From positions 154,404,881 through 154,468,880 of the forward strand of contig OZ024928.1 in NCBI GenBank assembly GCA_964017235.1: a stretch of 64,000 nt of DNA, in the 5' to 3' direction. Below are positions 22,853-34,400 of the stretch, piece by piece. The notes beneath the pieces are model-generated. The model saw only the letters and a list, made by a program, of their open reading frames with translations, did no database searches and was not told the DNA's origin. Position 1 is the first letter of the stretch, and each line of letters opens with the position of its first letter. Source of the DNA: Sabellastarte sp. h YS-2021 (taxonomy: Eukaryota > Annelida > Polychaeta > Sabellida > Sabellidae). Made by a program: the position numbers and the translations under genes.

Positions 22853-23251
22853 ATTTTGCACCATATCTCCCCTTGCACAAATCTGCTGTGAATACAAGAC
22901 GTTCAAATCCCAAAAATTTGTTCCTTCAGGTTCCCTCTTACTGTGCTTCCATCCATAAATCTAAGGTCCATTTTAACAATAGTTTTTCATATGATGCCCC
23001 TAAGTTATGGAATGATCTTCCATATGATATACGCAGTGCTCCAAATCTCTCCAGTTTCAAAAGTCGACTCAAAACCTACCTATTTCAGAAATCATTCCCA
23101 CCATAGCTTCTTACTACCGAACACCGGACGACCTCTCTGGGAACGACTCGGAACATGTCTAATGTCTTATGACTTATGCCTTATGAATTGGATGGTGTGC
23201 CTTAGAATCCGTTGATACGGAGATTAAGCACGTGGACAACTGATTGATTGA
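22853..23251 (+). mobile_element. 5'-truncated L2/CR1-like LINE insertion with a perfect 21-bp target duplication
   Basis: The insert carries only the last roughly 80 codons of a LINE ORF2. The motifs DAPKLWNDLPYDIRSAPNLS and FKSRLKTYLF are the usual C-terminal signature of CR1/L2-type elements. The coding part ends at the TAG at about 23104. The 3' end is a short TGATTGAT run, as in L2-like LINEs. The 21 bases at 22832-22852 are repeated exactly at 23252-23272. The identity of the duplication and the open frame indicate a recent insertion. Confidence 0.88.
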
Positions 23252-23530
23252 TACTATTTTATAAATAGAAGTTAAAAAGGTGGATATTCGTGAGGCCACA
23301 GACTTTTTACAATACTTCAATAAAAATACTGATAATAAAATCTGAACCTTCACAGAAGTCAGGGTGGTTTCCCAACAACATATTAAAGGTTGCTGAATAC
23401 TTCACAGATGAACCAACTCATTAATATTCATAAGGTCATGGAAAAAATATACAGTGAGGACCCAATATGTATCGCAAATGTTAAATGTTGGGCACCAGGT
23501 GCCTATCCACTTAAAAGAAATATTAAACAG

Positions 23531-23950
23531 TAGTGTTGGGACGATTAGACGAATGGTCGATTATTCGTCGTGACAGTGTACAAAACCAGTCGGTCATTGT
23601 CATTTTCTTATAATCACATTTTCAGCTTAAATCTTATCTTTTCTACTGTGCCTCAATATCCACATATTTTTTTAAAAATATTTTATGCATTATTGCTTAA
23701 TAATTTGACAGATTTGTCATGAAATTCGACATTGTTAATATCTACCGCCATATTTACAGAAGTGGGTACTTTTGGCAGATTCTAAATGTCGGAACACTGT
23801 TATTCTTACCGGATTGGCCTGTACTTTAATCCCAGAAAGTATTTCATTAAAGACCAACGATGGAATAAAATAATCGATTCGGGGTTGCTGATCCTTTAGA
23901 AAAATGGACAAATAATCGACCCTGAAAGTTGGAGGAGAGTCCCAACACTA
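23531..23950. mobile_element. hAT-type MITE, 420 bp, with 8-bp target duplication
   Basis: The ends are TAGTGTTGGGAC and its inverse complement GTCCCAACACTA, both within the hAT end consensus. TTAAACAG at 23523-23530 is repeated at 23951-23958. There is no transposase. About 200 bp of the interior (23640-23840) is shared with a different MITE at 53409-53756. Confidence 0.9.
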
Positions 23951-24084
23951 TTAAACAGCATAATCAAAGTAATTTACATGCAACTTGTGACCACGGCATC
24001 TCTAGACCAACAACTCATACCCACAACTCATGCATGAAGAGCAAGTATTTTATGTTGTAAGAATGTCTGTTTAGTTTGAAGATC

Positions 24085-24725
24085 AAATATAATCAATGAT
24101 CCAGTTTTCGTGCTAGCACTAGTTTTCGTTTGTTTGCAACATATTTAGCAATATCTCAGCCAACATAAAACTAAATTTCTTCAAATGAAAACTGACAAAA
24201 TCTACTGTAATTTTTCTTTGAAATGATACATTTATCATTTCTGTAGTTGAATCAGGTACTTGGATATCACTTATCAAAATCATTTAGTATTTTGCGATCA
24301 TGCAATAGTTTGTTTGCCAATAAATTTTTATCTATGCAATGTAAAATTTTGTTAAAACTTTAACTGCTTGTAAATTTGTCAATATTTAACCAATTTTTAC
24401 AATTAACATACCATTGGAAAGGTTATTGCGTAGAGTTCAACAGTTATGTCTTTTTTTGTATAGTATTGTGCAAAAATTTAATTTTAAAGTTTCTGAAAAA
24501 ACCAACAGATAGCATGAAAACTGGGTCAGTAATCCTGTGACATTTAACCTTTGATATTCAAAATTAAATGAATGCAACAAATATTTTTTTAGCATTTCAC
24601 TGGATATTTTCTTCATTGTTCAGCATAAATAATGCCTGAAGTATTTTATAGTTATGGAGAACTTATAGTGTAGGCGTGTTTTATCATATATTTTATTGAT
24701 ATTTTTTATTAAGTAGCAGGATTAC
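24085..24725 (+). repeat. Left arm of a large inverted repeat (about 640 bp)
   Basis: From the outer edge (CCAGTTTTCGTGCTAGCACT) to the inner edge (ATTTTTTATTAAGTAGCA) this matches 27640-28280 in inverse orientation with many substitutions and small indels. Landmarks in order include GGTACTTGGATATCAC, a TTTGTCTTTTT-type run and CATAAATAATGCCTGAA. It encodes nothing I recognise. Confidence 0.8.
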
Positions 24726-24844
24726 TGGTGCAACTGACATACTTAAAAAAATCTCGTACTTCCATGGGGGTTTCCTAACAATATCATAAAATAAACTAGA
24801 AATAGGACGCCCTGTTGATAGTAGCTGCGACATATGAATAGAAA

Positions 24845-26590
24845 CAGGATAGCATAGAAGAACACACATTATCATGTGTAATGTCCACCCCATGAACCTT
24901 TTGCCAAAATTGTATAGTAGTCTTAGAAGACCCTGTTTCATTTGTAAAATATATCAATGATGCTTAAATCTAAATTTATTAGTGTAGATGTAAATTATTT
25001 CAGCTTCATGCCTTTTTGCATTGGTTAGGTCGAAAATTTTGACGAAATCACTCTATCTTGCACAGTTAAGAAGATAGAAGCAAATTTCTGTTTTTCTATT
25101 TTTGGCAAAAATTTGAAAATTCAAAACGGCCGCCATTTTTGGGAAGTGGAAAATTGTTTGAAAATTGCCAAAAGTACATTTCTCAGACACCCTGTGGATT
25201 GAAAATTTCGACGAAATCGCTCTATCTCACGCGGTTAAGGAGATAGAAGGAAATTTGTGTTTTGCCATTTTTGGCAAATATTCGAAAATTCAAAATGGCA
25301 GCCATTTTGGGGAGGGGAAAATTTTTTAAAATTGCCAAGAGTACAATTAAAGATAACCTGTGGGTCGAAAATTTCGACGAAATCGCTCTATCTTGCACGG
25401 TTAAGGAGATATAAGCAAATTTGTGTTTTGCAATTTTTGGCAAAAATTCGAAAATTCAAAATGGCCGCCATTTTTGGGGAGGGGAAAATTTGTTGAAAAT
25501 TGCAAAGAGTACATTCCTTATATACCCTGCAGTTCGAAAATTTCGACAAAATCGCTCTATCTCGCACGGTTAAGGAGATAGAAGCAAATTTGTGTTTGGC
25601 CATTTTTGGCAAAAATTCGAAAATTCAAAATGGCCACCATTTTTGGGGCGGGGAAAATTTTTGGAAAATTGCAAAGAGTATATTTCCTAGATAGCCTGTG
25701 GATCGAAAATTTCAACGAAATCGCTCTATCTCGCACGGTTTAAGAGATATGAGCACATTTGCCTTTTTCAGTATTCAAAATAGCCAATTACTCATTTATT
25801 TAAATTTCGACGAAATCACTCTATCTCACACGGTTAAGGAGATAGAAGCAAATTTGTGTTTTGCCATTTTTTGCCAAAAATTCGAAAATTCAAAACGGCC
25901 GCCATTTTTGGGGAGGAGAAAATTTGTTGAAAATTGCAAAGATTACATTCTTCACATACCCTGTGGGTCGAAAATTTCGACGAAATTGCTCTATCTCAAA
26001 CGGTTAAGGAGATAGAAGCAAATTTGTGTTTGGCCATTTTTGGCAAAAATTCGAAAATTCAAAATGGCCACCATTTTTGGGGAGGGGAAAATTTTTGGAA
26101 AATTGCAAAGAGTATATTTCTTAGATACCCTGTGGGTCGAAAATTACGACGAAATCGCTCTATCTCGCACAGTTTAGGAGATATGAGCACATTTGCCTTT
26201 TTCAGTATTCAAAATAGCCAATTACTCATTTATTTAATTAATTACTCTCTCATCTATGAAGCAATCCCCCCCAAAAGCAATCCCATACAACCTATTAATC
26301 CAATGAACCTCTATACCAAATTTCAAAAAGCTAGGCTTAATAGCATTCCTTAAAATGTCTGGAAACCAAAGAGATACTCAAAAGTAGCAAAGTAGCTATT
26401 ACTCACTTAGCTATAGAGCTATCATCACCAAAAGCAATCCCATACAAGCTATTAACCCAATAAACCTGCATGCCAAATTTGGTAAAGATAGGATAAGAAC
26501 TGTTGCCTAAAATGTCTGGAAACCAAGTGGGACGCCGGACGCCGGAAAAAGAAAAAATAATATGTCCACCCCCCAGTGGGGTGGACATAA
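24845..26590 (-). mobile_element. HINE-3 Helitron-like element with about 165-bp core array
   Basis: The high-coordinate end is a palindrome (26561-26588, TATGTCCACCCC...GGGGTGGACATA). At the other end the inverse motif AATGTCCACCCC (24880-24891) lies next to a hairpin ACACAT-TATC-ATGTGT (24863-24878). The same layout, with the palindrome at the 5' end and a hairpin outside the subterminal motif at the 3' end, is seen in HINE-1 and HINE-2. The exact 3' base is uncertain. Between 26240 and 26520 two copies of a block with CAATCCCATACAA follow the array. Confidence 0.65.
25020..26240. repeat. HINE-3 core array: about eight units
   Basis: GAAAATTTCGACGAAATCGC with CTCTATCTCGCACGGTTAAG recurs roughly every 160-170 bp (near 25064, 25219, 25387, 25553, 25720, 25820, 25991 and 26159). 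It is followed in each unit by a TTCAAAATGGCCGCCATTTT block. That block resembles a YY1-type word (GCCGCCATTTT), but in a satellite this may be chance. Related arrays lie at 37.0, 39.5 and 59.5 kb. Confidence 0.9.
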
Positions 26591-27639
26591 TTATGCAAAT
26601 TAGGAAATGTGAAGAGACAAAATTAACTCCCTGGGGTTTTCTAGCAATATTTTAAAATAAAAATATACAACTTAGAAAGCGTGAGGTCATGAAATTCTGT
26701 GGGGTTTCCTAGCAATATTCTAAAATAAAAATATGCACCTATTAGCCTCAGTGTTAGGTGAAAATACGGGGTCAAACCGTCTTTGAAAAATATTATCTTG
26801 GGTACGAGTTGTCAGTCACGACCTGCCGTGGTCACGAGCTGCTCATATCACAATCAAAGCATTAATTAGTTGTACAGAATGTAATTTGACAATTTAAGTT
26901 TTACCTAATACAAAATAAATCTTAAATATTATCTAAAGCATGGGCATTTTCTCGTAGAAATCCACTACTGGTATTATGACTGAACTTGCAATGCCCTTAC
27001 AGGTGTCCCGCGAAATTTTTCTTCTTCCTGTCTTTTTACCTGTTTCCACGCCATCACACATGCGCAGAAATGGTTATATTATAAACCGAAAACACTTTAT
27101 TTACTATAATATCCAACATATTGTTGAAAGTTATATCGATATATGTACATAATATTTCTTAAACTATCATTTAACAACAATAAAATACAATAATAAATGA
27201 GATCCGTGGTTTAGAAGGGACACAGAAGAAAAATTTTACTTCCGGGAAAAATTTCACGTTACACAGGAGCCACTTCGATTCCCGCATTTGATGCAGGACT
27301 CAATTATCGAAGGGGGGGGGGGGGGGGTCCCATTTGTTTAACATGAAAAGGTCCCCAGGACTCAAATATATGAAGGTCCCATGGCTAGTAATGTGAACAC
27401 TATATTTACATTGATTTCTTTTTCACGCGCAAATAGGTTATGGCTTAATGGACCGATAAAACAGTAAGCCACCATGTAGTAGTTGCACTGTACACTTTGT
27501 TGTTGCTGCTTGTCAAATTTAGCGCCTGGTATGACTGAAACCAGAAAACGGGAGATTTACCCGAACGGCGATACATACTCGACTAGTCTCTGGTTGGCCT
27601 TTATTCTGTGATGAAGGGTCAGGTATCTGCGCTACTCTA
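26591..27639. other. Spacer with G16 run
   Basis: No gene. Two copies of a 70-75-bp AT-rich unit with GGGGTTTCCTAGCAATATT lie at 26620-26740. A run of 16 G occurs at 27312-27327. The rest shows no structure I can name. Confidence 0.5.
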
Positions 27640-28280
27640 GCAATCATGCTACTTAATAAAAAATATCAATAAATTGTACGATAAAATATCCCCATTAAGT
27701 TTTTTTCATAACTATAAAATATTTCAGGCATTATTTATGCTGAATTATGAGGAAAATATCAACTCAATTGCTGAAAAATATTTGTTTCATTCATTTAATT
27801 ATGACTGTCAAAGGTTATATATCACAGGGTTATTGGCCTAGTTTTCATTTTATTTGTTGGCTATTTCAGAAACTTTAAAATTCAAATAATTTTCATAAAA
27901 TCATACAAAAAGACATAATTGAGAAAGTCTGTAGATAATAACCTTTTGGTGTTTTAATTGTAACAAATGGTTAATTATTGACAGCTTTACAAGCAATTAA
28001 AGATTATCAAAATTTTACATTGAGTGAATAAATATTTATTACCACACAAAGTGTGGTTTGAACCCAAAATAAGGACTACAACAGTTTGATAGGTGATATC
28101 CAAGTACCTGATTCAACTACAGAAATGACAAATGTATCATTAGAAAGACAGATATATAGTAGATTTTGGTAGTTTCCATGTGAAGAAATTTGGGTTTGAT
28201 ATTGGCTGACATATTGATAAATATGCTACAAACACATGAAAACTAATGCTAGCACGAAAACTGGTTCATTGACCATACCA
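27640..28280 (-). repeat. Right arm of the large inverted repeat
   Basis: This is the inverse partner of 24085-24725. It starts at the inner edge GCTACTTAATAAAAAATATC and ends near ACTGGTTCATTGACC. The arms are about 2.9 kb apart and enclose HINE-3. Confidence 0.8.
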
Positions 28281-28734
28281 TCCACCATATTAGAAACTTG
28301 GCTTGCACAGTTACATCTAGAAATAATAAAAAAATGAAATATAATGTATTTCTATTCAACTCATTTGGTGCACATTTTGGCATTATATCCCCCTTTACTA
28401 TGTAATGATATCATCTAATATGGGGGTGTTCTACTGGATCCAACCCTCTAGGGTCAGTTACAAAAGTCGGGAGTCAGGGAGGAAAATCCCAAAAAAGCAT
28501 GGGAAAAATCTGGGTCGGTTTCATCTCCCTGACAGGACGTAGTGTATCACAGCTTGTCTGGATCTAGATCCTAAAATAACTTAAGGGCAGGGTGCTTTTC
28601 TCCATGACAAGACAGGAAACTACCACGACAATCTGTAAACCCCTAACAGACCATTGTAATAGGCCATGACAAGCCCTAGTGACAAATCAACAGGGCAGGA
28701 GGAATATACAAAAACTCCACTACCAAACTTAAGT
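28281..28734. other. Spacer, no gene
   Basis: I see neither coding sequence nor repeat structure in this stretch. Confidence 0.4.
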
Positions 28735-29080
28735 CGGTACTGCTGTTGAGCGCCAACTCGCGGTAGGGAACAACTCGAGTTGTTCCTTGCGCCAACTCAC
28801 GGGGGGTAGTTGTGGCAAACATCTCGAGATGTACTGCTACATCTTGAGTGGGTACTGCACCAACTTTACCCTATAATTCAACGTAATCATACTTCCTAGA
28901 GCTTAATTTCTGTAAAAGAAAATGTTATATAGTACTGGACATTATGGGATTAAGTTGATGCAGCCACAACTCAAGATGGCGTGCACATCTCAAGATGTTT
29001 GCCACAACTCGTTCCCCCGAGTTGGTGCAAGTAACAACTCAAGTTGTTCCCTGCTGCAAGTTGGCGCCTGACACTGCTAT
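28735..29080. mobile_element. MITE-like inverted-repeat element with nested palindromes
   Basis: The first and last roughly 100 bp are inverse copies: GCGCCAACTCGCGGTAGGG at the left and CCCTGCTGCAAGTTGGCGC at the right. Inside each arm are further palindromes such as GGAACAACTCGAGTTGTTCC and ACATCTCGAGATGT. The middle is AT-rich and non-coding. A target duplication is not obvious, so superfamily is unknown. Confidence 0.7.
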
Positions 29081-29326
29081 TCCAGTTTTGATGAATTTCT
29101 GGGAAAAAAGAGGATGAAGTGTCGACCAATCAACAAACTAGGTCCATACTAAATGTTTGGATCCACCACATGATCAAAAGTACAGCATGATATGCTTCCG
29201 AGAATGTCTCACATGACAATGATAAGCCTCTTACTTGTTCCTTTCTTTTATACTCTGAATTCGGACCTCTGGGAAAGCCACCTATAAAATTTTGTCTCTG
29301 TGAGCAATTTCTCTACATATGTATCA

Positions 29327-29672
29327 GGGGCCACAGTGGCAGAGTGGTAGCACTCTCGCCTCCCACCTCTGAGGCCAGGGTTCGGTTCCCGGCACGGCCT
29401 CAAGTGGGAAAAGCTGGTAGTTGCTTGCTGTTGGTCGGCAGTTTACAGTACATTTATTTATTTGGGGTTTTACTTCGCCTTCAACTCTGTACAGGTCATA
29501 TCACAACAGGCAGCTGGAAGGGCAGAAGAAACCAGTACATACAGTTCATTAGGGTTCTGTACCTTGACCAACTGTATGTACTAGTTTCCTCTGTCCTTCC
29601 AACTATCCGTCATGATATGACCTGTACAGTGTTGAAAGCGACGTAAAACCCCAAATAAATAATAAATGTACA
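29327..29672 (+). mobile_element. tRNA-derived SINE with an inverted duplicate of its tail
   Basis: The head has a pol III A box (TGGCAGAGTGG, about 29337) and B box (GGTTCGGTTCC, 29379-29389). It resembles glycine tRNA, with CTCGCCTCCCACC at the anticodon loop, so an origin from tRNA-Gly(CCC) is likely. The tail has AACTGTATGTACTAGTTTC and GATATGACCTGTACAGTG and ends in ACCCCAAATAAATAAT. Between head and tail lies the same tail in inverse orientation (29448-29560), so the RNA would fold on itself. Confidence 0.85.
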
Positions 29673-30265
29673 TATTTATACAAAAAATAAATCCGAGCCT
29701 CTGGGAAAGACCCAATTCTGGATGTAAGGGTTAACATGCTGTAGTTCTGGTCACGTGATGGGAAATGTTATATAGACTGTCCTTGACCTAATATTCTAGT
29801 TTTTTCAGATTGGTCAACAGTTGATGCTTCTTTGTCTCAGAAATTTCTCTGTTGGAATAGGCTGAGAATTCGATTATTATGTGACTAAATCAAAATACTT
29901 TTTCAAGGATTTAATATACATACACATGCATCTTTTCTACCTGCTAACTTCAGGATTCTGATTACTTACATTGCTTTCTTGTCATTATTAGCAAAATCAA
30001 TTGTTATATTTTTACCTCACATTATGGACTGAAATGGACTGAAAATGAGCAGGATAAGACTTAAGTGACAAAGACAACCGAGTTTCATGATAGGACAAGA
30101 CTGGAAATGGTAAGGACAAGACTGGAGGGCTTAAGGACATGACAGGAAGTGACTAGGACAAGCTGGTTTCCAGGTAGGCAGAGCCAAGGAAATCTCAACT
30201 GACCCTAACTAACTCTGTAAACATTGCTCCAGATCCGCCAAAAATCCTTAGTTGCCGACTAGAGG
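29673..30265. other. Spacer between SINEs
   Basis: No gene seen. The stretch includes GACAGGAAGTGACTAGGACA-like low-complexity purine words at 30050-30170. Confidence 0.4.
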
Positions 30266-30505
30266 GAGGCCACAGTGGCAGAATGGTAACACTCATGCCT
30301 CCCACCTCTGAAATTGTAGTTTGATTCCCGGCCCGACCTCAAGTGGGAAAGCTGGTAGTTGCTTGCCGTTGGTCGGTAGTTTACAGTACTGAACCTTCAC
30401 CAACTGTATGTACTGGTTTTCTCTGCCCATAAAAACTACTTGTGATGACATAACCTATACAATGTATTGAATGCAATGTCAAAACCTAAATAAACAAACA
30501 AAACT
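30266..30505 (+). mobile_element. tRNA-derived SINE, second copy
   Basis: The order is the same as in the SINE at 29327: head with TGGCAGAATGGTAAC (A box changed by one base) and GTTTGATTCCCGG (B box), the body AAGTGGGAAAGCTGGTAGTT, and a tail ending in AACCTAAATAAACAAAC. It lacks the inverted tail duplication. It ends about 250 bp before the calpain promoter. Confidence 0.85.
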
Positions 30506-30749
30506 GACAAGAAGACCCCGAGGAACTGCCCCATAAATTGAATAACGTGTGTTGAATAAAAAAATGTGCATGAGTTTAAGTGTTGTATATCTTCTATTAT
30601 TATACTTTTGCTTTCATTATTTTAAACTATGCTTATATATATGAAAACTCTGCATATAGATTGAAGTAAATGCATTGCAATTTTGTCAATAAAAGATAAA
30701 AAAATAACTGACTCGATTAATGCGTTAGCTTATTCTCTATTTCTCTCAG

Positions 30750-30983
30750 CCAATCAAAACCAGGTATTTGGCTCCGCCCACACCTCCTTTTCCGATATAT
30801 ATCCATTTTTTTCGGATTTAACAGCGCCAGAGAGGTTTTTGTTTGCAGGGAGGTTAGGTGCTTGGAGTTTTATTGAAAAATATTTTTCTTTTGCATATTG
30901 TTTGTTTTTGGTTCCACAGACATTCATTTTTAAAAGAGAAAAGATCTGTTTAAGCTGACAGTTTGGATATATTACCAGTTGAT
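30750..30983 (+). promoter_or_regulatory. Calpain core promoter and 5' untranslated region
   Basis: In order I see a CCAAT box (30750-30754), a GC-box-like CTCCGCCCA (30772-30780) and a TATA-like GATATATAT (30794-30802). A transcription start about 25-30 bp after the TATA, near 30825-30830, is inferred. The spacing of the three boxes fits a classical TATA promoter. An in-frame TAA at 30951-30953 precedes the start codon at 30984, which has G at -3. Confidence 0.65.
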
Positions 30984-31415
30984 ATGTCTTACAGTACCCA
31001 CTCCACCAAAACATATTCTTATTCCTCTCAGTCTGGACAGCCACCTCAGAGCACTGTAACGGAGACAAGGACTTTTATTGATGCTGACGGAACGAGGCGT
31101 ACCGAGACAGTAAGGTATGGCGGTGAAGGCAGTGATGCTCTTCGGAGAGGAGTAGATGATATTGGGCAAAGGTTGAAAGGTGGGATGTCAATATCTTCCC
31201 GTACTTCAAAACCATTAGAATCACGCTACTCTACAGGGTGGAGCTCTCGATCTACTAGAGATACTGCTGGTTCAAGGGGCGTTGACTATGAGACTGCCAG
31301 TTCTTCAGCCCGTCGATCAGGAAATCTATATGAAGACCCAGAATTCCCAGCTGTAGATGGTTCATTGTTCTTCAGCAAGAGACCACCACGTCCATTTGTT
31401 TGGAAAAGACCACCA
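30984..31415 (+). CDS. Calpain exon 1 (144 codons)
   Basis: The exon starts at the first ATG after an in-frame stop and ends in phase 0 at CCACCA before the donor GTAAGA. It encodes a low-complexity N-terminal tail with repeated Ser/Thr/Tyr and an acidic-basic middle ([13 protein letters not shown]), then the conserved lead-in to the protease core. Confidence 0.93.
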
Positions 31416-34400
31416 GTAAGAACTTTATGACATTAATCTTTAGTTTCTTTTCTCCTTTGGTACAATTGACACAAGCATGATCTCTACAGTATATACACGG
31501 GTGGACACAAAGATAAACGGTGGACACGAAGATAAACGTTTTTTGGAATGAAAAATAAAGCTGTGTAAACAACAAAGTCATATACATTATATATTAAAAC
31601 AGACTGAAACAAATCTTTTTATGAGATTTCTTGGTTATTTGGTGAATTCTTGTTGTTTATTCAACTAAAATACGCAAATTTCCAAAAATCGTTTATCTTC
31701 GTGTCCGTTTATCTTTGTGTCCACCCATGTAGTGCTTATTCTGTATAATTTACGTTTTACCAAATCAGAGTGGTTTTCACCCAATGGCTGTTACCAAATA
31801 GCTTTAAAGGCTGTACATTAATTGTTTTTACCTAATGGTGTCATTGTCTGGGTATATGAGGTCTTGATACTGTGAACAAAACATTGAGCGATATTGCGGT
31901 GTCATCGTTTCACAAATTAAACCTAAATTTGCTCTTTAAATAATGTGCATTGGCAACTAATATACTGAAATAAAATAGATTTTATGTTTCATTTGTGCTG
32001 TCAGTTGTTAAAATGGTGGATATTTGAAGCAATAAAAAGTAAACAAAATTTACGTTTTTTCACTTCCTGTAGGAATTGGAAAGGGTCATCACCATAGTTA
32101 CGTCACAAATCAAAACAAAACCGCATAAAAGTACAAATTAGATGAATATTTCACCTTATTTTTATTTAAACCCTTCGAAAATAAGCTAAAGTTAATGGTT
32201 GAATATGTTTATGAGATGCATCGCGGATGATCACTAATCCTCGATTACCGTCCATTTTTTTCATCACCGGAGAATCTGTGATATCGCCACTCGTGATGAC
32301 ACCACTATTTTCACCTATGGCATCCAGTTGGTCTGGCTGGTGGCAAGTAAAATATTATTTGGGCTGTCAGTGTTTCCTGAGCCTCTTTTTTCTGGAGGTC
32401 AGTTGACCCCCTCCTTTGAAAACCGGGGGTCAATCAAAATTTTTGAGGGTCAGTTAGGCTTGACCCCCTTCTACTTAAACTGCCGGTTAGAAAAATAATG
32501 GACAAACAATACCTAAAATACCTTAAAAAGACAGTGTGTGTGTTAGAGTTACGGAATGTGGGGTACCATGTACCCATGGGCCATCGAATATGGGGTACAA
32601 GTGATATTCTGCCAGATTTTCCTCAAAAAACAATGTTTAGATACACCCAGTTACTAAAAAGCAATAAATCAGATTTAAATTTATTTATGACTTTGAAAAT
32701 AAATTATAGTACACTGTACATTGTTGTACATTCATAAAAATATCTGAAGGTATATCAGGGTAAAGAAAACAGTCAAAAAATATATTTGAATTTTTCCTCT
32801 TATTTTTGGATGATTTTTAAGGTAGCAAAAATGAACAGAAGCACTGATGAACTACTGAATATAGTATATGTTGATAGTTTCTAAAAAATTATTTTATTTA
32901 CACTACAAATATGATATCTATACTGTTTGAAAGACAAATTATTGTAGTTTAAGTTGCTTTTTATTTGACAAAAATCCATTGAGTGGTTCCAAAGTTACAG
33001 TGATTTTGCTACAACCCCTGTAAATATTTTTGAATTTCAGAGGTAATATTTTCCGGGGTTAAATATTCAAGAATTTCCGAGATTTAGTAGAACGTATCCC
33101 CCCTGCACAAGGTATTTGTCATCGTTCGGAAACGTTGTTTCCAATGGTGTCCTGGCACAGATCACCTTTTCTTTCGATATGTAACGTTTCGAATAAGATT
33201 TGCAAGGGTACATTATAACACTGGCCGTCGAAGATGGATCTGCGTAGCTCTCATCTCACATGAAATTTTAAAATATATAGCTTATCTTCAGTGCTGTTTT
33301 TATTGCATGTGCATCTATCTTTCATTAAAAAATAAATCTCGAGTCCTTTCTTGACTAACGCGAATGCGCATGCGTGACCTCGTGAACTCTTCACCTCTCG
33401 ACCTTTTGATCCCACGCATGCGCATTGACAGGTAAACAAACAGGAAATCGGCCATTTTTGTTTTGAAATTGGAATAAATAAAGAATTGCTGCATATATTG
33501 ACGAAATATCAGTATTTCTTTTTACAAATACTTCTGCGTCAGTCTGACGCTCAGTTAAATATTATGTGCGTAAATCGCTTGATGTCGACGTAAATTTACG
33601 CACGTTTGTGCGTAAACGGAAACACTGGCTGTATCTCAGAAACTGCGATATGCAAATCTTGCCTCGCTGTATTTCAGGAACTTGCTACATGCTACAACCA
33701 TATATCGGTTGTACGGTGTGGGTGTGCATGTCATGATATGAATTTGTGTGACATTGACTGTGGTTCTACCAGAAAGTTTTCTACTGCCATATTTGAGATG
33801 TATTTTCCTATCACAAAGACATATAGGTTGCTGCAAGTGATTATTATATGTACTTTATTTATTTATGCAAACATTATTGACAGGCTGACAGCCATACTTC
33901 AAGTAATAAATTAATAAACTTGACAAATTTTACAGGTTCATCGCTTTTACCTAATTTAATAGCACTCCTACACACGAGTTCCCATATCAGCTCAGATTTG
34001 AGGAGAAGTCCAGATCTTGTTATTTGATCCCAGAATAATAAAACTGGTATTTGTGTGTGGGAGAAAGCCAAAGTTAAAAGTGCTTATAACTCGCTTATTA
34101 TTGGTCGTAAAGGTTTTGGATGGTAAGTAAACCCATAGGAAATCATCGGCTGGGAATCTTTTGGTGTGGTCAGATTTGACCTTGGGGCCCCTCCTTCAAG
34201 GTCAAACGAGGATAGCCAAAGTTAAAAGTGCTTATAACTCGCTTATTATTGGTCCTAGAGGTTTGGGATGGTAAACCAACCTACAGGAAATCAGGGGCTG
34301 GGAATCTTTGGTTTGGTCAGATTTGACCTTGGCCCCTCCTTCAAGGTCAAACGAGGATAGTCAAGGTTAAAGGTGCTTATAACTTACTTATTATTGGTCC

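Noticed and set aside
24693..24941. Open frame at the inner edge of the inverted repeat as a gene
   Set aside because: It spans the arm edge and the HINE-3 end and has no recognisable motif.
25222..26015. Repeated small proteins ([25 protein letters not shown]) in HINE-3
   Set aside because: They are translations of the tandem unit, present on both strands and broken in neighbouring units.
27312..27327. G16 run as a G-quadruplex regulator
   Set aside because: It is a homopolymer far from any gene start, and its length may vary or be a sequencing artefact.
29327..29400. A functional tRNA-Gly gene
   Set aside because: The acceptor and anticodon stems do not pair properly and the head is followed by a SINE body and tail; a second copy with the same body is nearby.
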